The notes under the pieces are model-generated. The model worked only from the letters and a program-made list of their open reading frames with translations. It did not search any database and was not told the DNA's origin. Source: an uncultured Bacteroidota bacterium (lineage in GTDB: Bacteria > Bacteroidota > Bacteroidia > Flavobacteriales > Flavobacteriaceae). Taken from it: DNA of 64,000 nucleotides. The position numbers and the translations under genes are program-made. Below, piece after piece: positions 18,400 through 26,688 of the stretch. The stretch lies in the NCBI GenBank assembly GCA_902546725.1, contig CACCLB010000003.1, positions 62,001 through 126,000 on the forward strand, read 5' to 3'. Position 1 is the first letter of the stretch. Every line of letters begins with the position of its first letter.

Positions 18400-19032
18400 T
18401 TGATCAACGAGGAAAACATTCAACCCATACAGTTTCTTTTTGAAAAAGAATTGCTTGAAGAGATTCAAAAAGTAAGTACAGTCAAACAAGTCCCCAAAGG
18501 GGAAATCATGATTGATCTAGGTGAGCATGTCAAATTCATACCTCTGCTGTTAGAAGGTGCCATTAAAGTTGTTCGCGAAGACGATTCTGGCGAAGAACTG
18601 CTCTTGTATTTTGTAGAATTTGGCAGTACCTGTGCAATGACTTTGAATTGTTGTTTAGAAGACACCTCTAGTGAAATCAGAGCAATTTGCGAATCCGATA
18701 CTACTTTGATTATGGTTCCTGTAGCCTATATGGACGAATGGCTCACTCAATACAGATCATGGAGGAATTTTATTTTTGAAAACTATCAAAATCGATTAAA
18801 TGAAATGCTCAAAGCTATTGATGCACTTACTTTTTTAAAGTTAGATGAACGTTTAGAAAAATATTTAAAAGATAAAAGTAAAGTGACCAAGAGCAAGTCG
18901 ATAAAAATTACACATCTTGAAATTGCAATGGACTTAAATTCCTCAAGAGTGGTCATTTCAAGACTGCTCAAAAAAATGGAAAATCAAGAAAAAGTCCGTT
19001 TGGGTAGAAACACAATTTCAATCAATTATTAA
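18400..19032 (+). CDS. Crp/Fnr family transcriptional regulator
   Basis: 210 residues from a TTG; no ATG is available before the cyclic-nucleotide-binding-like fold. Residues about 15-130 form the cupin sensor domain and about 155-210 a winged helix with recognition-helix sequence 'HLEIAMDLNSSRVVISRLLKKM'. It contains Cys residues in 'GSTCAMTLNCCLEDTSSEIRAICES' (about 77-98), so a thiol or persulfide signal is conceivable, but no FeS motif of the Fnr type is seen. It is divergent from topA and directly upstream of a sulfur gene set. Two dyads of Crp type precede the next two transcription units (19051 and 20838), so it is the obvious candidate activator. Confidence 0.88.
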   Translation: MINEENIQPIQFLFEKELLEEIQKVSTVKQVPKGEIMIDLGEHVKFIPLLLEGAIKVVREDDSGEELLLYFVEFGSTCAMTLNCCLEDTSSEIRAICESDTTLIMVPVAYMDEWLTQYRSWRNFIFENYQNRLNEMLKAIDALTFLKLDERLEKYLKDKSKVTKSKSIKITHLEIAMDLNSSRVVISRLLKKMENQEKVRLGRNTISINY

Positions 19033-19050
19033 TTAAAATTAGCGGTCTGA

Positions 19051-19066
19051 TGTAACTTCAGTTACA
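19051..19066. promoter_or_regulatory. Crp/Fnr-type operator upstream of sulP
   Basis: TGTAACTTCAGTTACA: 7-base arms, 2-base centre, perfect dyad. It lies 18 bases after the regulator gene. Its centre is 35.5 bases before the last base of the -7 element at 19087-19094, which puts it at about -41 relative to a start near 19100, the class II activator position. Its right half occupies the slot where the -33 TTTG should be. Confidence 0.65.
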
Positions 19067-19086
19067 CCTATTCTATTCATCTGTAT

Positions 19087-19094
19087 TACATTTG
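19087..19094 (+). promoter_or_regulatory. -7 element of the sulP promoter
   Basis: TACATTTG matches TAnnTTTG and ends 14 bases before the GTG start of sulP. There is no TTTG at -33, consistent with activator dependence. Confidence 0.55.
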
Positions 19095-19107
19095 ATGAAA
19101 ATTACAG

Positions 19108-20832
19108 GTGCTGAAAAAATATTTTCCTTTTTTAGAATGGATCTCGAACTACCGTTCGGATTACTTTAAACGCGACTTGTTAGCAGGTATTACTGTGGCT
19201 GTATTACTGATTCCACAGGGAATGGCATATGCGCTAATTGCTGGACTCCCCCCCATTTATGGTTTGTATGCTGCACTGACTCCACAAATTGTATATGCTT
19301 TTTTGGGGACTTCCAGACAACTGGCTGTAGGCCCTGTAGCCATGGACTCCTTATTAGTAGCTGCAGGATTGAGCGCCCTTGCAATAGTTGAGCCTTCACA
19401 ATACATACAAATGGCCATCCTTTTGGCCCTGCTTATGGGTGCTATTCAACTACTTTTGGGCTTGTTTCGTATGGGGTTTATTGTCTCCTTTTTGTCTAAA
19501 CCTGTGATCAGTGGTTTTACCTCAGCAGCTGCAATTATTATATACTTTAGTCAATTAAAGCATTTATTAGGAATTCAACTCTCTCAAAGCAACCAACTCC
19601 ACATTGTTATTGAATCCATTCTCCAATCTAATGTACCGGTCCATTTCGCAACCTTAATCATTGGTGTACTGAGTGCTGTTCTGATTCTTGTGATTAAAAA
19701 TTGGAATCGTAAAATCCCCTCAGCTTTAATTGCTGTAGTATTGGGAATCTCGTGGGTATATTTTAACGGGTTAGATAAACAAGGTGTGGCTGTAGTTGGT
19801 TTAATACCGCAAGGATTACCCTCATTTCAAACCCCAGTTTTCGAAATTGATACTATTAAACAACTCTTCCCAACAGCCCTTACCTTGGCTTTAGTTGCAT
19901 TTATGGAAGCTATTTCCGTAGCAAAGGCCATAGAAGAAAAACACAAAGAGTATACGGTAGATCCCAACCAAGAACTTATTGCCTTGGGGAGTTCGAATAT
20001 CGTGGGTTCCTTTTTTCAGTCTTATCCTGCCACAGGAGGATTTTCCAGGACTGCTGTAAATGATCAAGCAGGAGCTAAAACTGGGATGGCAGCATTGATT
20101 ACTGCTCTTATGGTTGGCTTAACCTTAATGTTTTTTACCCACTGGTTTTATTATTTGCCAAAAGCAGTGCTAGCATCCATCATCATAGTTGCTGTAGTGA
20201 ATTTAATCGATCTTAAATTTGCTATTCGCCTCTACAAAAAGAGAAAAGATGAATTCGCTATACTGGTTGTAACATTTTTGGCTACCCTATTTTTAGGAAT
20301 TACTGAAGGTATCGTATTGGGTATAGTCATCTCTCTTTTATTGTTAGTTTACAGAGCTTCAAAACCACATCACGCATTTTTAGGAAGAATTGGAACAACC
20401 AATTATTTTAAAAATATCAATCGTTTCCCAGATGAAGTGGTTCAACGAAATGATCTTGTCATACTTCGCTTTGACGCGCAACTCTTTTTTGGTAATATTC
20501 AATATTTTAAAGAACTCGTTTCTAAGGCTATTGAAGAAAAAGAAAATACGGTTAAAGGTTTTATTATTAATGCTCGTGCGATAAATTACATAGACAGTAC
20601 TGCTTCGGAACAACTTTATGAATTGATTCTCAGTCTTCAACAAAAAGGAATCCGAGTGATGGTAGTAGGAGCTATAGGTCCAGCAAGAGATTTATTAATT
20701 AAAAGTAAAATCATCCAAATCTTAAAAAAACAAAATTTATTCATTACCTCAGGTGATGCCACTGATGACTTTGATGGAGTTGCCAAAAAAACCGCCTTGC
20801 AAAAAAAACTCAGCCGTCAGAGTAATCCATAG
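19108..20832 (+). CDS. SulP family anion permease with STAS domain
   Basis: 574 residues beginning at GTG; the nearby ATG at 19095 is out of frame. SulP transmembrane domain about residues 10-400 ('GITVAVLLIPQGMAYALIAGLPPIYGLYAAL' near 30, 'ATGGFSRTAVNDQAGAKTG' near 310), then a STAS domain about 425-555. The domain is intact, in contrast to the broken SulP gene at 3266-5103, and the sequences are clearly different subfamilies. Placed between a Crp/Fnr regulator and persulfide-handling genes, it most likely moves sulfate, sulfite or another sulfur oxyanion, but bicarbonate transport cannot be excluded. Confidence 0.93.
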   Translation: MLKKYFPFLEWISNYRSDYFKRDLLAGITVAVLLIPQGMAYALIAGLPPIYGLYAALTPQIVYAFLGTSRQLAVGPVAMDSLLVAAGLSALAIVEPSQYIQMAILLALLMGAIQLLLGLFRMGFIVSFLSKPVISGFTSAAAIIIYFSQLKHLLGIQLSQSNQLHIVIESILQSNVPVHFATLIIGVLSAVLILVIKNWNRKIPSALIAVVLGISWVYFNGLDKQGVAVVGLIPQGLPSFQTPVFEIDTIKQLFPTALTLALVAFMEAISVAKAIEEKHKEYTVDPNQELIALGSSNIVGSFFQSYPATGGFSRTAVNDQAGAKTGMAALITALMVGLTLMFFTHWFYYLPKAVLASIIIVAVVNLIDLKFAIRLYKKRKDEFAILVVTFLATLFLGITEGIVLGIVISLLLLVYRASKPHHAFLGRIGTTNYFKNINRFPDEVVQRNDLVILRFDAQLFFGNIQYFKELVSKAIEEKENTVKGFIINARAINYIDSTASEQLYELILSLQQKGIRVMVVGAIGPARDLLIKSKIIQILKKQNLFITSGDATDDFDGVAKKTALQKKLSRQSNP

Positions 20833-20837
20833 AACTA

Positions 20838-20853
20838 TGTAACTCAAATAACA
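20838..20853. promoter_or_regulatory. second Crp/Fnr-type operator, upstream of the persulfide dioxygenase gene
   Basis: TGTAACTCAAATAACA: the left half is identical to that of the dyad at 19051, the right half matches it at 4 of 6 positions. Its centre is again 35.5 bases before the end of a TAnnTTTG element (TAATTTTG, 20874-20881). The same spacing at two promoters argues for one activator controlling both. Confidence 0.55.
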
Positions 20854-20873
20854 CTAGACTATCAGAACTTTAT

Positions 20874-20881
20874 TAATTTTG
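20874..20881 (+). promoter_or_regulatory. -7 element of the MBL/rhodanese-yeeE operon
   Basis: TAATTTTG matches TAnnTTTG, 20 bases before the ATG at 20902. No -33 TTTG; the operator half site lies there instead. Confidence 0.5.
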
Positions 20882-20901
20882 AACTATATAAAAATTATCA
20901 A

Positions 20902-22311
20902 ATGAAAATTGAACAAATCTATACTGGATGCTTGTCTCAGGGCGCCTATTATATTGAAAGCAATGGAGAAGCTGCCATTATCGATCCTTTAAGAGAGGTT
21001 GCCCCCTATATTGAAAAAGCTAAAAAAAACAATGCTTCCATAAAATATATATTTGAGACTCACTTTCATGCAGACTTTGTTAGTGGTCATGTAACCTTAG
21101 CTAAAGAAACTGGAGCAACTATTGTTTATGGACCTCAAGCAACCACAGGATTTGATGCACTTATAGCAAAAGATCAACAGGAATTTAAAATTGGAGCGAT
21201 AAGCCTTACTGTTCTTCACACTCCGGGGCACACTATGGAAAGTACAACCTATTTGCTCCGAGATGAAAACGAAAAAGACATCGCTATTTTTAGTGGTGAC
21301 ACCCTTTTCTTAGGGGATGTTGGCCGTCCAGATTTGGCTCAAAAAGCGGCAGACCTCACCCAAGAAGATTTGGCTGGAATACTGTATGAAAGTCTTAGAA
21401 AAAAAATCATGCCCTTGGCAGATGATGTACTTGTATATCCTGCCCATGGAGCTGGTTCTGCTTGTGGTAAAAACTTGAGCAAGGAAACTGTTGGTCCATT
21501 AGGCGAGCAAAAAAAAACAAATTATGCTTTAAGAGCGGATATGACAAAGGAAGAATTCATCAAGGAAGTCACTGATGGTCTTCTTCCGCCTCCTCAATAT
21601 TTCCCTTTAAATGTAAAAATGAATAAAGAAGGATATGAGGATATTCAAACTGTTTTAGAATCTGGAACAAAACCGCTTTCTGCAGAGGCCTTTGAAGTTG
21701 CTGCCAACGAAACAGCTGCCATAGTTCTAGATGTAAGACACCAAGACGATTTCGCAAAAGGTCATATACCCCAATCTATTTTTATCGGAATTGATGGTGG
21801 ATTTGCTCCTTGGGTAGGTGCTATGGTTGGAAATGTAGCTCAACCCATTTTATTAGTCACACCTGAAGGAAGAGAAGAGGAAACCGTGACCCGTTTAGCG
21901 CGGGTTGGATTTGACAATACTCTAGGCTTTTTAAAAGGTGGAATTGAGGCTTGGAAAAATGCAGATAAGCAAGTTGATGTTGTTGAAGGAATCGATGCTG
22001 ATGAACTTAAGAACATCATTGAAAAAAATAAAATTGAAATTTTCGATGTTCGAAAACCAGGGGAATACCTTTCAGAGCACATAACTGAAGCCGATAACAC
22101 CCCACTTGATTTTATAAACGATCACATGAGCGAATTCCCATCAAATAAACCCTTTTATATACACTGTGCAGGTGGCTATCGCAGTATGATAGCAGCGTCC
22201 ATTCTCAAGAGTAGAGGAATTCACAATTTAATCGATGTCAAAGGAGGTTTTGGGAAAATAAAGGAGTCTGGTATTGAAATTTCAGATTACGTTTGCCCTT
22301 CAACACTATAA
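20902..22311 (+). CDS. MBL-fold persulfide dioxygenase with two rhodanese domains (CstB-like)
   Basis: 469 residues in three parts. Residues 1-240 are a metallo-beta-lactamase fold with 'THFHADFVSGH' (His54, His56), His110 in 'HTPGHTMES' and Asp133 in 'FSGDTLFLGD'. His54, His110 and Asp133 fit the mononuclear iron site of persulfide dioxygenases. Residues about 255-355 are a rhodanese domain with no Cys in the active loop ('LVTPEGRE'). Residues about 365-465 are a second rhodanese with the catalytic Cys422 in 'HCAGGYRS'. This order (dioxygenase, dead rhodanese, live rhodanese) is that of CstB, which turns persulfides into thiosulfate/sulfite. The enzyme is cytoplasmic and probably heads an operon with the two YeeE genes. 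Confidence 0.9.
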   Translation: MKIEQIYTGCLSQGAYYIESNGEAAIIDPLREVAPYIEKAKKNNASIKYIFETHFHADFVSGHVTLAKETGATIVYGPQATTGFDALIAKDQQEFKIGAISLTVLHTPGHTMESTTYLLRDENEKDIAIFSGDTLFLGDVGRPDLAQKAADLTQEDLAGILYESLRKKIMPLADDVLVYPAHGAGSACGKNLSKETVGPLGEQKKTNYALRADMTKEEFIKEVTDGLLPPPQYFPLNVKMNKEGYEDIQTVLESGTKPLSAEAFEVAANETAAIVLDVRHQDDFAKGHIPQSIFIGIDGGFAPWVGAMVGNVAQPILLVTPEGREEETVTRLARVGFDNTLGFLKGGIEAWKNADKQVDVVEGIDADELKNIIEKNKIEIFDVRKPGEYLSEHITEADNTPLDFINDHMSEFPSNKPFYIHCAGGYRSMIAASILKSRGIHNLIDVKGGFGKIKESGIEISDYVCPSTL

Positions 22312-22331
22312 TTATTTAATATTACAACAAT

Positions 22332-22889
22332 ATGGAATGGATTTTTAACCCTTGGCCTTGGTATATCGGTGGTCCCATGATTGCCCTAATCATGTTTTTA
22401 CTACTCTATTTTGTTAAAAATTTTGGAATGTCTTCAACTTTAAGAACGTTTTGTACCATCTGTGGTGCGGGAAAATCAAATGAATTCTTCAATTTCGATT
22501 GGAAAACTCAACAATGGAATTTGATGGTCTCAGCAGGAGCAATAATTGGAGGTGCACTTGCTGCCCATTTCCTAAGTACTGATTCCAGTGTAGCCATCCA
22601 TCCTGATACTATCACTAAACTTCAGGACTTAAATATTAACAGTGCGGGTGTGTCCTATCTTCCTGAAGAACTTTTCAGTATGCAAGCTTTAATGCAACCT
22701 AAGGTACTCCTCATCTTGTCAATTGGAGGTTTTTTAGTTGGCTTTGGAGCTCGCTATGCGGGAGGTTGTACTTCTGGACATGCTATTTCTGGTCTGAGCA
22801 ATCTTCAATTGGTTTCTCTTTATGCAGTCATCGGTTTCTTTATCGGAGGCCTTTTTATGAATCACCTATTACTTCCCTATATACTTTAA
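22332..22889 (+). CDS. YeeE/YedE family sulfur transporter, first half
   Basis: 185 residues with four or more membrane helices. The family signature with its conserved Cys lies in 'RYAGGCTSGHAISG' (Cys146). YeeE/YedE proteins import thiosulfate (TsuA) or polysulfide-type sulfur (PmpA/PmpB). Here the family is split into two short proteins as in PmpA/PmpB. The gene follows the CstB-like gene by 20 bases and precedes its partner by 2 bases, so they are certainly cotranscribed and probably form one transporter. Confidence 0.88.
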   Translation: MEWIFNPWPWYIGGPMIALIMFLLLYFVKNFGMSSTLRTFCTICGAGKSNEFFNFDWKTQQWNLMVSAGAIIGGALAAHFLSTDSSVAIHPDTITKLQDLNINSAGVSYLPEELFSMQALMQPKVLLILSIGGFLVGFGARYAGGCTSGHAISGLSNLQLVSLYAVIGFFIGGLFMNHLLLPYIL

Positions 22890-22891
22890 GC

Positions 22892-23305
22892 ATGAGACTA
22901 TTTATATTTTTTTTAACCGGAATTCTATTTGGAATAACCATGTTTAAGTCAGAAGCTGCATCCTGGTTTCGTATCTATGAGATGTTTCAATTTAATTCGT
23001 TTCACATGTATGGTATCATTGGATCTGCTTTAGCTTTAGGGGTACTAATGATTCAAATAATCAAACGCTATAAGATAAAATCGGCCTACGGAGAACCTAT
23101 TGTAATTCCTGATAAAGCTATGAGCTTTTCAAGATACGCCTATGGTGGGATTATCTTTGGTTTAGGTTGGGGATTAGCTGGGGCTTGCCCTGGACCAATA
23201 TTTACTCTTATTGGAGCAGGCTTTTACCCCATACTGGTCGTTTTGGTTTTTGCAATATTGGGAACTTGGGTGTATGGATTAATTGCCAAGAAACTTCCTC
23301 ATTGA
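22892..23305 (+). CDS. YeeE/YedE family sulfur transporter, second half (DUF6691 type)
   Basis: 137 residues with about four membrane helices. I chose the ATG at 22892, two bases after the stop of the first half; reading further upstream would overlap that gene by about 120 bases in another frame. The conserved family motif is 'GLAGACPGPIFTLIG' with Cys99. Together with the preceding gene it gives the two signature Cys segments needed for sulfur passage. Partner of the CstB-like enzyme in handling thiosulfate or persulfide. Confidence 0.88.
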   Translation: MRLFIFFLTGILFGITMFKSEAASWFRIYEMFQFNSFHMYGIIGSALALGVLMIQIIKRYKIKSAYGEPIVIPDKAMSFSRYAYGGIIFGLGWGLAGACPGPIFTLIGAGFYPILVVLVFAILGTWVYGLIAKKLPH

Positions 23306-23391
23306 TTCCCAAAAAATAAACTTAGTTCTTGTTTAATACCTAAATAAACCACACGAGACTGACAAAATGGCAATATCCATTGGATTTTTTG

Positions 23392-23399
23392 TAATTTTG
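23392..23399 (+). promoter_or_regulatory. -7 promoter element before miaB
   Basis: TAATTTTG, a match to TAnnTTTG, 34 bases before the miaB ATG. No convincing -33 TTTG. Confidence 0.4.
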
Positions 23400-23433
23400 C
23401 ATTGCATTACAACTAAAATCTAGCGTTTACTCT

Positions 23434-24897
23434 ATGCCCGTCAAAGAAATTGAAAAAAATCCGAGCCTTCACAATGGAACACTGACTGAAGCTTCGCAAA
23501 CAAAGCAATCGTCAAGTCCAAAGCTTGCTTATATCGAAAGCTATGGATGTCAGATGAACTTTGCCGATAGCGAGGTGGTTGCCTCAATATTGACAGATGA
23601 AGGGTATCAAATTACCCAAAGCTTAAATGATGCATCTTTAGTTTTAGTCAATACGTGTTCTATAAGGGAAAAAGCAGAGCAAACCGTTAGAAAGCGTTTG
23701 GAGTATTTTAACTCCATAAAAAAAGATAAAACTGAGATGACGGTAGGAGTATTAGGCTGCATGGCAGAGCGCTTAAAACACCAGTTTTTAGAAGAAGAAA
23801 AAATTGTGGATTTAGTCGTAGGTCCTGATGCCTACAAAGACATCCCAAACCTCCTTGAGGAAGTGGCACAAGACAGAGAAGCAGTTAATGTCCTCTTGTC
23901 AAAAGAAGAGACTTATGGAGATATTGCTCCCATTCGATTAAATTCAAATGGAGTTTCAGCATTTGTGTCCATTACAAGAGGATGCGATAATATGTGTACA
24001 TTTTGTGTAGTTCCCTTTACTCGGGGAAGGGAGCGTAGCAGAGATCCTAAAAGTATATTGGAAGAGGTCAACGATTTGGCGCAAAAGGGCTATAAAGAAA
24101 TTACCTTACTCGGTCAAAATGTAGACAGTTACCTCTGGTATGGAGGAGGGCTTAAAAAAGACTTTATAAAAGCCACTGCACTTCAACAAAAAACAGCCTT
24201 ACGCTTTGAAAATCTTCTAGCTTTAGTTGCAGATGCTCAGCCTGGAATCAGAATTCGATTTTCGACTTCCAATCCACAAGACATGTCCGTGGACGTATTG
24301 AAGGTAATGAAGCGGTATGACAATATTTGCAAGTACATCCACCTACCTGTCCAATCTGGTAGTAACGCAATCTTGAAGAAAATGAACCGCCAGCATACCC
24401 GAGAGGAATATATGGCGCTTATCGATACCATTCGTCAGCTGATTCCTAACTGTGGTATTTCACATGATATGATCGCTGGTTTCCCTTCGGAAAATGAGCG
24501 AGATCATCAAGACACTCTGGATCTAATGGATTACGTACAATACGATTTTGGATTTATGTTTGCCTATTCTGAAAGACCAGGAACCTTGGCTGCGCGAAAA
24601 ATAGAAGATGATGTCCCTGATGAAATCAAGAAAAGACGTTTGAGTCAAATTATTGAAAAACAACAAGCCCACTCTAAGATCCGTACTCAAGCCTTCCTTG
24701 GCCAAACGGTTTGTGTGTTGATTGAAAAAGAATCCAAACGTTCTAAAGAACAATGGAGCGGAAGAACCACTCAAAACACCGTGGTTGTCTTTCCGAAAAA
24801 AGAATTTAAAGTAGGAGATTTTGTAGAAGTGAAAATTACTGATTGTACATCTGCCACATTAATTGGAGAAGCAGTAGAACTTTCTAAAAGAGTTTAA
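23434..24897 (+). CDS. miaB: tRNA-2-methylthio-N6-dimethylallyladenosine synthase
   Basis: 487 residues. MiaB adds the methylthio group at A37 of tRNAs reading UNN codons. N-terminal UPF0004 domain with three cluster Cys ('YGCQMNFADSE', 'NTCSIREKA', 'GVLGCMAERL'), the radical-SAM triad in 'GCDNMCTFCVVPFTRG' near residue 187, and a C-terminal TRAM domain ('GQTVCVLIEKESKRS...'). It requires two 4Fe-4S clusters, both of whose ligands are present. First gene of a run with the sigma-54 activator (2-base gap) and lptE. Confidence 0.96.
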   Translation: MPVKEIEKNPSLHNGTLTEASQTKQSSSPKLAYIESYGCQMNFADSEVVASILTDEGYQITQSLNDASLVLVNTCSIREKAEQTVRKRLEYFNSIKKDKTEMTVGVLGCMAERLKHQFLEEEKIVDLVVGPDAYKDIPNLLEEVAQDREAVNVLLSKEETYGDIAPIRLNSNGVSAFVSITRGCDNMCTFCVVPFTRGRERSRDPKSILEEVNDLAQKGYKEITLLGQNVDSYLWYGGGLKKDFIKATALQQKTALRFENLLALVADAQPGIRIRFSTSNPQDMSVDVLKVMKRYDNICKYIHLPVQSGSNAILKKMNRQHTREEYMALIDTIRQLIPNCGISHDMIAGFPSENERDHQDTLDLMDYVQYDFGFMFAYSERPGTLAARKIEDDVPDEIKKRRLSQIIEKQQAHSKIRTQAFLGQTVCVLIEKESKRSKEQWSGRTTQNTVVVFPKKEFKVGDFVEVKITDCTSATLIGEAVELSKRV

Positions 24898-24899
24898 TT

Positions 24900-26177
24900 A
24901 TGGATTCATTACAAAGTGTCAAACAACGTTTCGGTATAATTGGAAACAACATTGGTTTAAACAGAGCATTAGAAAAAGCCCTGCAAGTTGCAAGTACCGA
25001 TATTTCAGTATTAGTTATAGGTGAAAGTGGCGTTGGAAAAGAAAATATTCCCAAAATTATCCATCAGTTTTCTCATCGAAAGCACTCAAAATATATTGCA
25101 GTTAATTGCGGAGCCATACCAGAAGGAACGATCGACAGTGAACTATTTGGCCATGAAAAAGGAGCCTTTACTGGAGCGACTCAAACTCGTTCTGGTTATT
25201 TTGAAGTTGCTGATGGTGGGACTATCTTCCTCGATGAAGTTGGAGAACTTCCGCTTCCAACCCAAGTCCGATTGCTCCGTGTATTGGAAACGGGTGAATT
25301 TATTAAAGTTGGATCTTCTAAAGTGCAAAAAACCAATGCCCGTATTGTAGCTGCTACCAATGTAAATATGTTGGAAGCTATCGAAAAGGGAAAGTTTAGA
25401 GAAGATTTATACTACCGTCTAAGTACTGTAGAAATAACCCTACCTCCTCTACGGGAAAGAAAAGAAGATATCGTCTTACTTTTTAGAAAGTTTGCTTCGG
25501 ATTTTGCTCAAAAGTACCATATGCCTCCATTGCAATTAGACGAACATGCACAAGCATTACTTACTGAATACCGTTGGAGTGGAAATATACGGCAACTTCG
25601 CAATGTGGCAGAACAATTATCTGTTTTAGAGAAAGAGAGGAAGATAAATGCAGCGACAATGAGGACTTACCTTCCCGATAGAGGAAAACAGCTTCCAGCC
25701 GTTGTAGGTAAAAAAGAAAAAGAGAGTGATTTTTCATCGGAACGAGAGATTTTATACAAGGTTCTTTTCGATATGAAAAATGATTTAAACGATCTAAAAA
25801 AACTAACCTTAGACTTGATGAATAATGGAACTTCCGAAGGTGTCCAAGAAAAAAATCAAGGGCTGATTGAAAAGATTTATGGGAAGGAGTCTAGCGATGC
25901 TCCTGAAAGCGAAACTGAGGCATTAAGCATGGCAACCTATGAACCTGAAGTTCCACAAATAACTAAAGCAGAGCCCGTTGATAAATACGCTTATGCTGAA
26001 ACCATAGAGGAAGAAGAACCGCTCTCACTTCAAGCTAAAGAATTGGAGATGATTAAACAAGCTTTGATAAGATGCAACGGGAAACGAAAGCTGGCTGCAA
26101 AAGAATTGGGCATTTCAGAGCGAACCTTGTACAGAAAAATTAAACAATACGATCTCCATGAAGTCGAATCAAAATAA
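24900..26177 (+). CDS. sigma-54-dependent transcriptional activator without receiver domain
   Basis: 425 residues. The AAA+ domain occupies about 10-245 with Walker A 'GESGVGKE' (41-48), the sigma-54 contact loop GAFTGA (88-93) and Walker B 'GGTIFLDEVGEL' (106-117). A low-complexity linker (about 275-375, rich in Glu/Lys) leads to a Fis-type helix-turn-helix at the end ('NGKRKLAAKELGISERTLYRKIKQY'). There is no N-terminal sensor or receiver, so activity must be controlled by level, by partner protein or not at all. It overlaps lptE by 20 bases. This miaB/activator/lptE order recurs in Bacteroidota. Its target promoters are not in evidence here. Confidence 0.93.
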   Translation: MDSLQSVKQRFGIIGNNIGLNRALEKALQVASTDISVLVIGESGVGKENIPKIIHQFSHRKHSKYIAVNCGAIPEGTIDSELFGHEKGAFTGATQTRSGYFEVADGGTIFLDEVGELPLPTQVRLLRVLETGEFIKVGSSKVQKTNARIVAATNVNMLEAIEKGKFREDLYYRLSTVEITLPPLRERKEDIVLLFRKFASDFAQKYHMPPLQLDEHAQALLTEYRWSGNIRQLRNVAEQLSVLEKERKINAATMRTYLPDRGKQLPAVVGKKEKESDFSSEREILYKVLFDMKNDLNDLKKLTLDLMNNGTSEGVQEKNQGLIEKIYGKESSDAPESETEALSMATYEPEVPQITKAEPVDKYAYAETIEEEEPLSLQAKELEMIKQALIRCNGKRKLAAKELGISERTLYRKIKQYDLHEVESK

Positions 26178-26688
26178 GTTTTTCAATTGGATTTTTGCTT
26201 TGAGCATCTTTGTTTTTCAAGGCTGTGGGATCTATTCGTTTACAGGTGCCTCCATACCCCCTGGTGTGACTACTTTCCAGGTAAACTTTTTTGAAAATCA
26301 AGCAGGAAATAGACCCGGTTCAACCGTAGAACCAGGATTGGATAATGAATTTACTAATGCACTTCAAGATCTTATTATGAATCAAACCAACCTTGATTTA
26401 GTAACCTCTGACGGGCAGTTGATATACGAAGGTGAAATTACAGAATACAGTGTTACACCCATGTCTGCAACAGCAGAGATTACTGCAGCTCAAAACAGAT
26501 TAAAAATGTCTGTTGCCTTTCGGTTTGTCAATACTAAATTGGAGGAAGATGACTTTTCAAAAACCTATTCATTTTTTTATGATTTCCCGGCAGAGCTTCA
26601 AGTTTACGATGTAAAAGATGCTGCACACAAGGAGATTTTTGATAGAATTACTCAAGACATATTTAATGATACTTTAGCAAAATGGTAA
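26158..26688 (+). CDS. lptE: LptE-family LPS assembly lipoprotein
   Basis: 176 residues. A signal peptide is followed by a lipobox Cys ('IFVFQGCGIYSFTGASIPPGV', Cys at about 22). The sequence after it matches the Bacteroidota LptE family, the plug lipoprotein that sits inside LptD in the outer membrane and completes LPS export. LptC is also in this window (57143-57718). The start overlaps the end of the activator gene, and the stop overlaps the start of the next gene by seven bases. Confidence 0.88.
   Translation: MKSNQNKFFNWIFALSIFVFQGCGIYSFTGASIPPGVTTFQVNFFENQAGNRPGSTVEPGLDNEFTNALQDLIMNQTNLDLVTSDGQLIYEGEITEYSVTPMSATAEITAAQNRLKMSVAFRFVNTKLEEDDFSKTYSFFYDFPAELQVYDVKDAAHKEIFDRITQDIFNDTLAKW

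Noticed and set aside
23360-23395. Sigma-54 promoter before miaB (TGGCA...TTGG)
   Set aside because: The GC of the -12 element is missing at the required distance.
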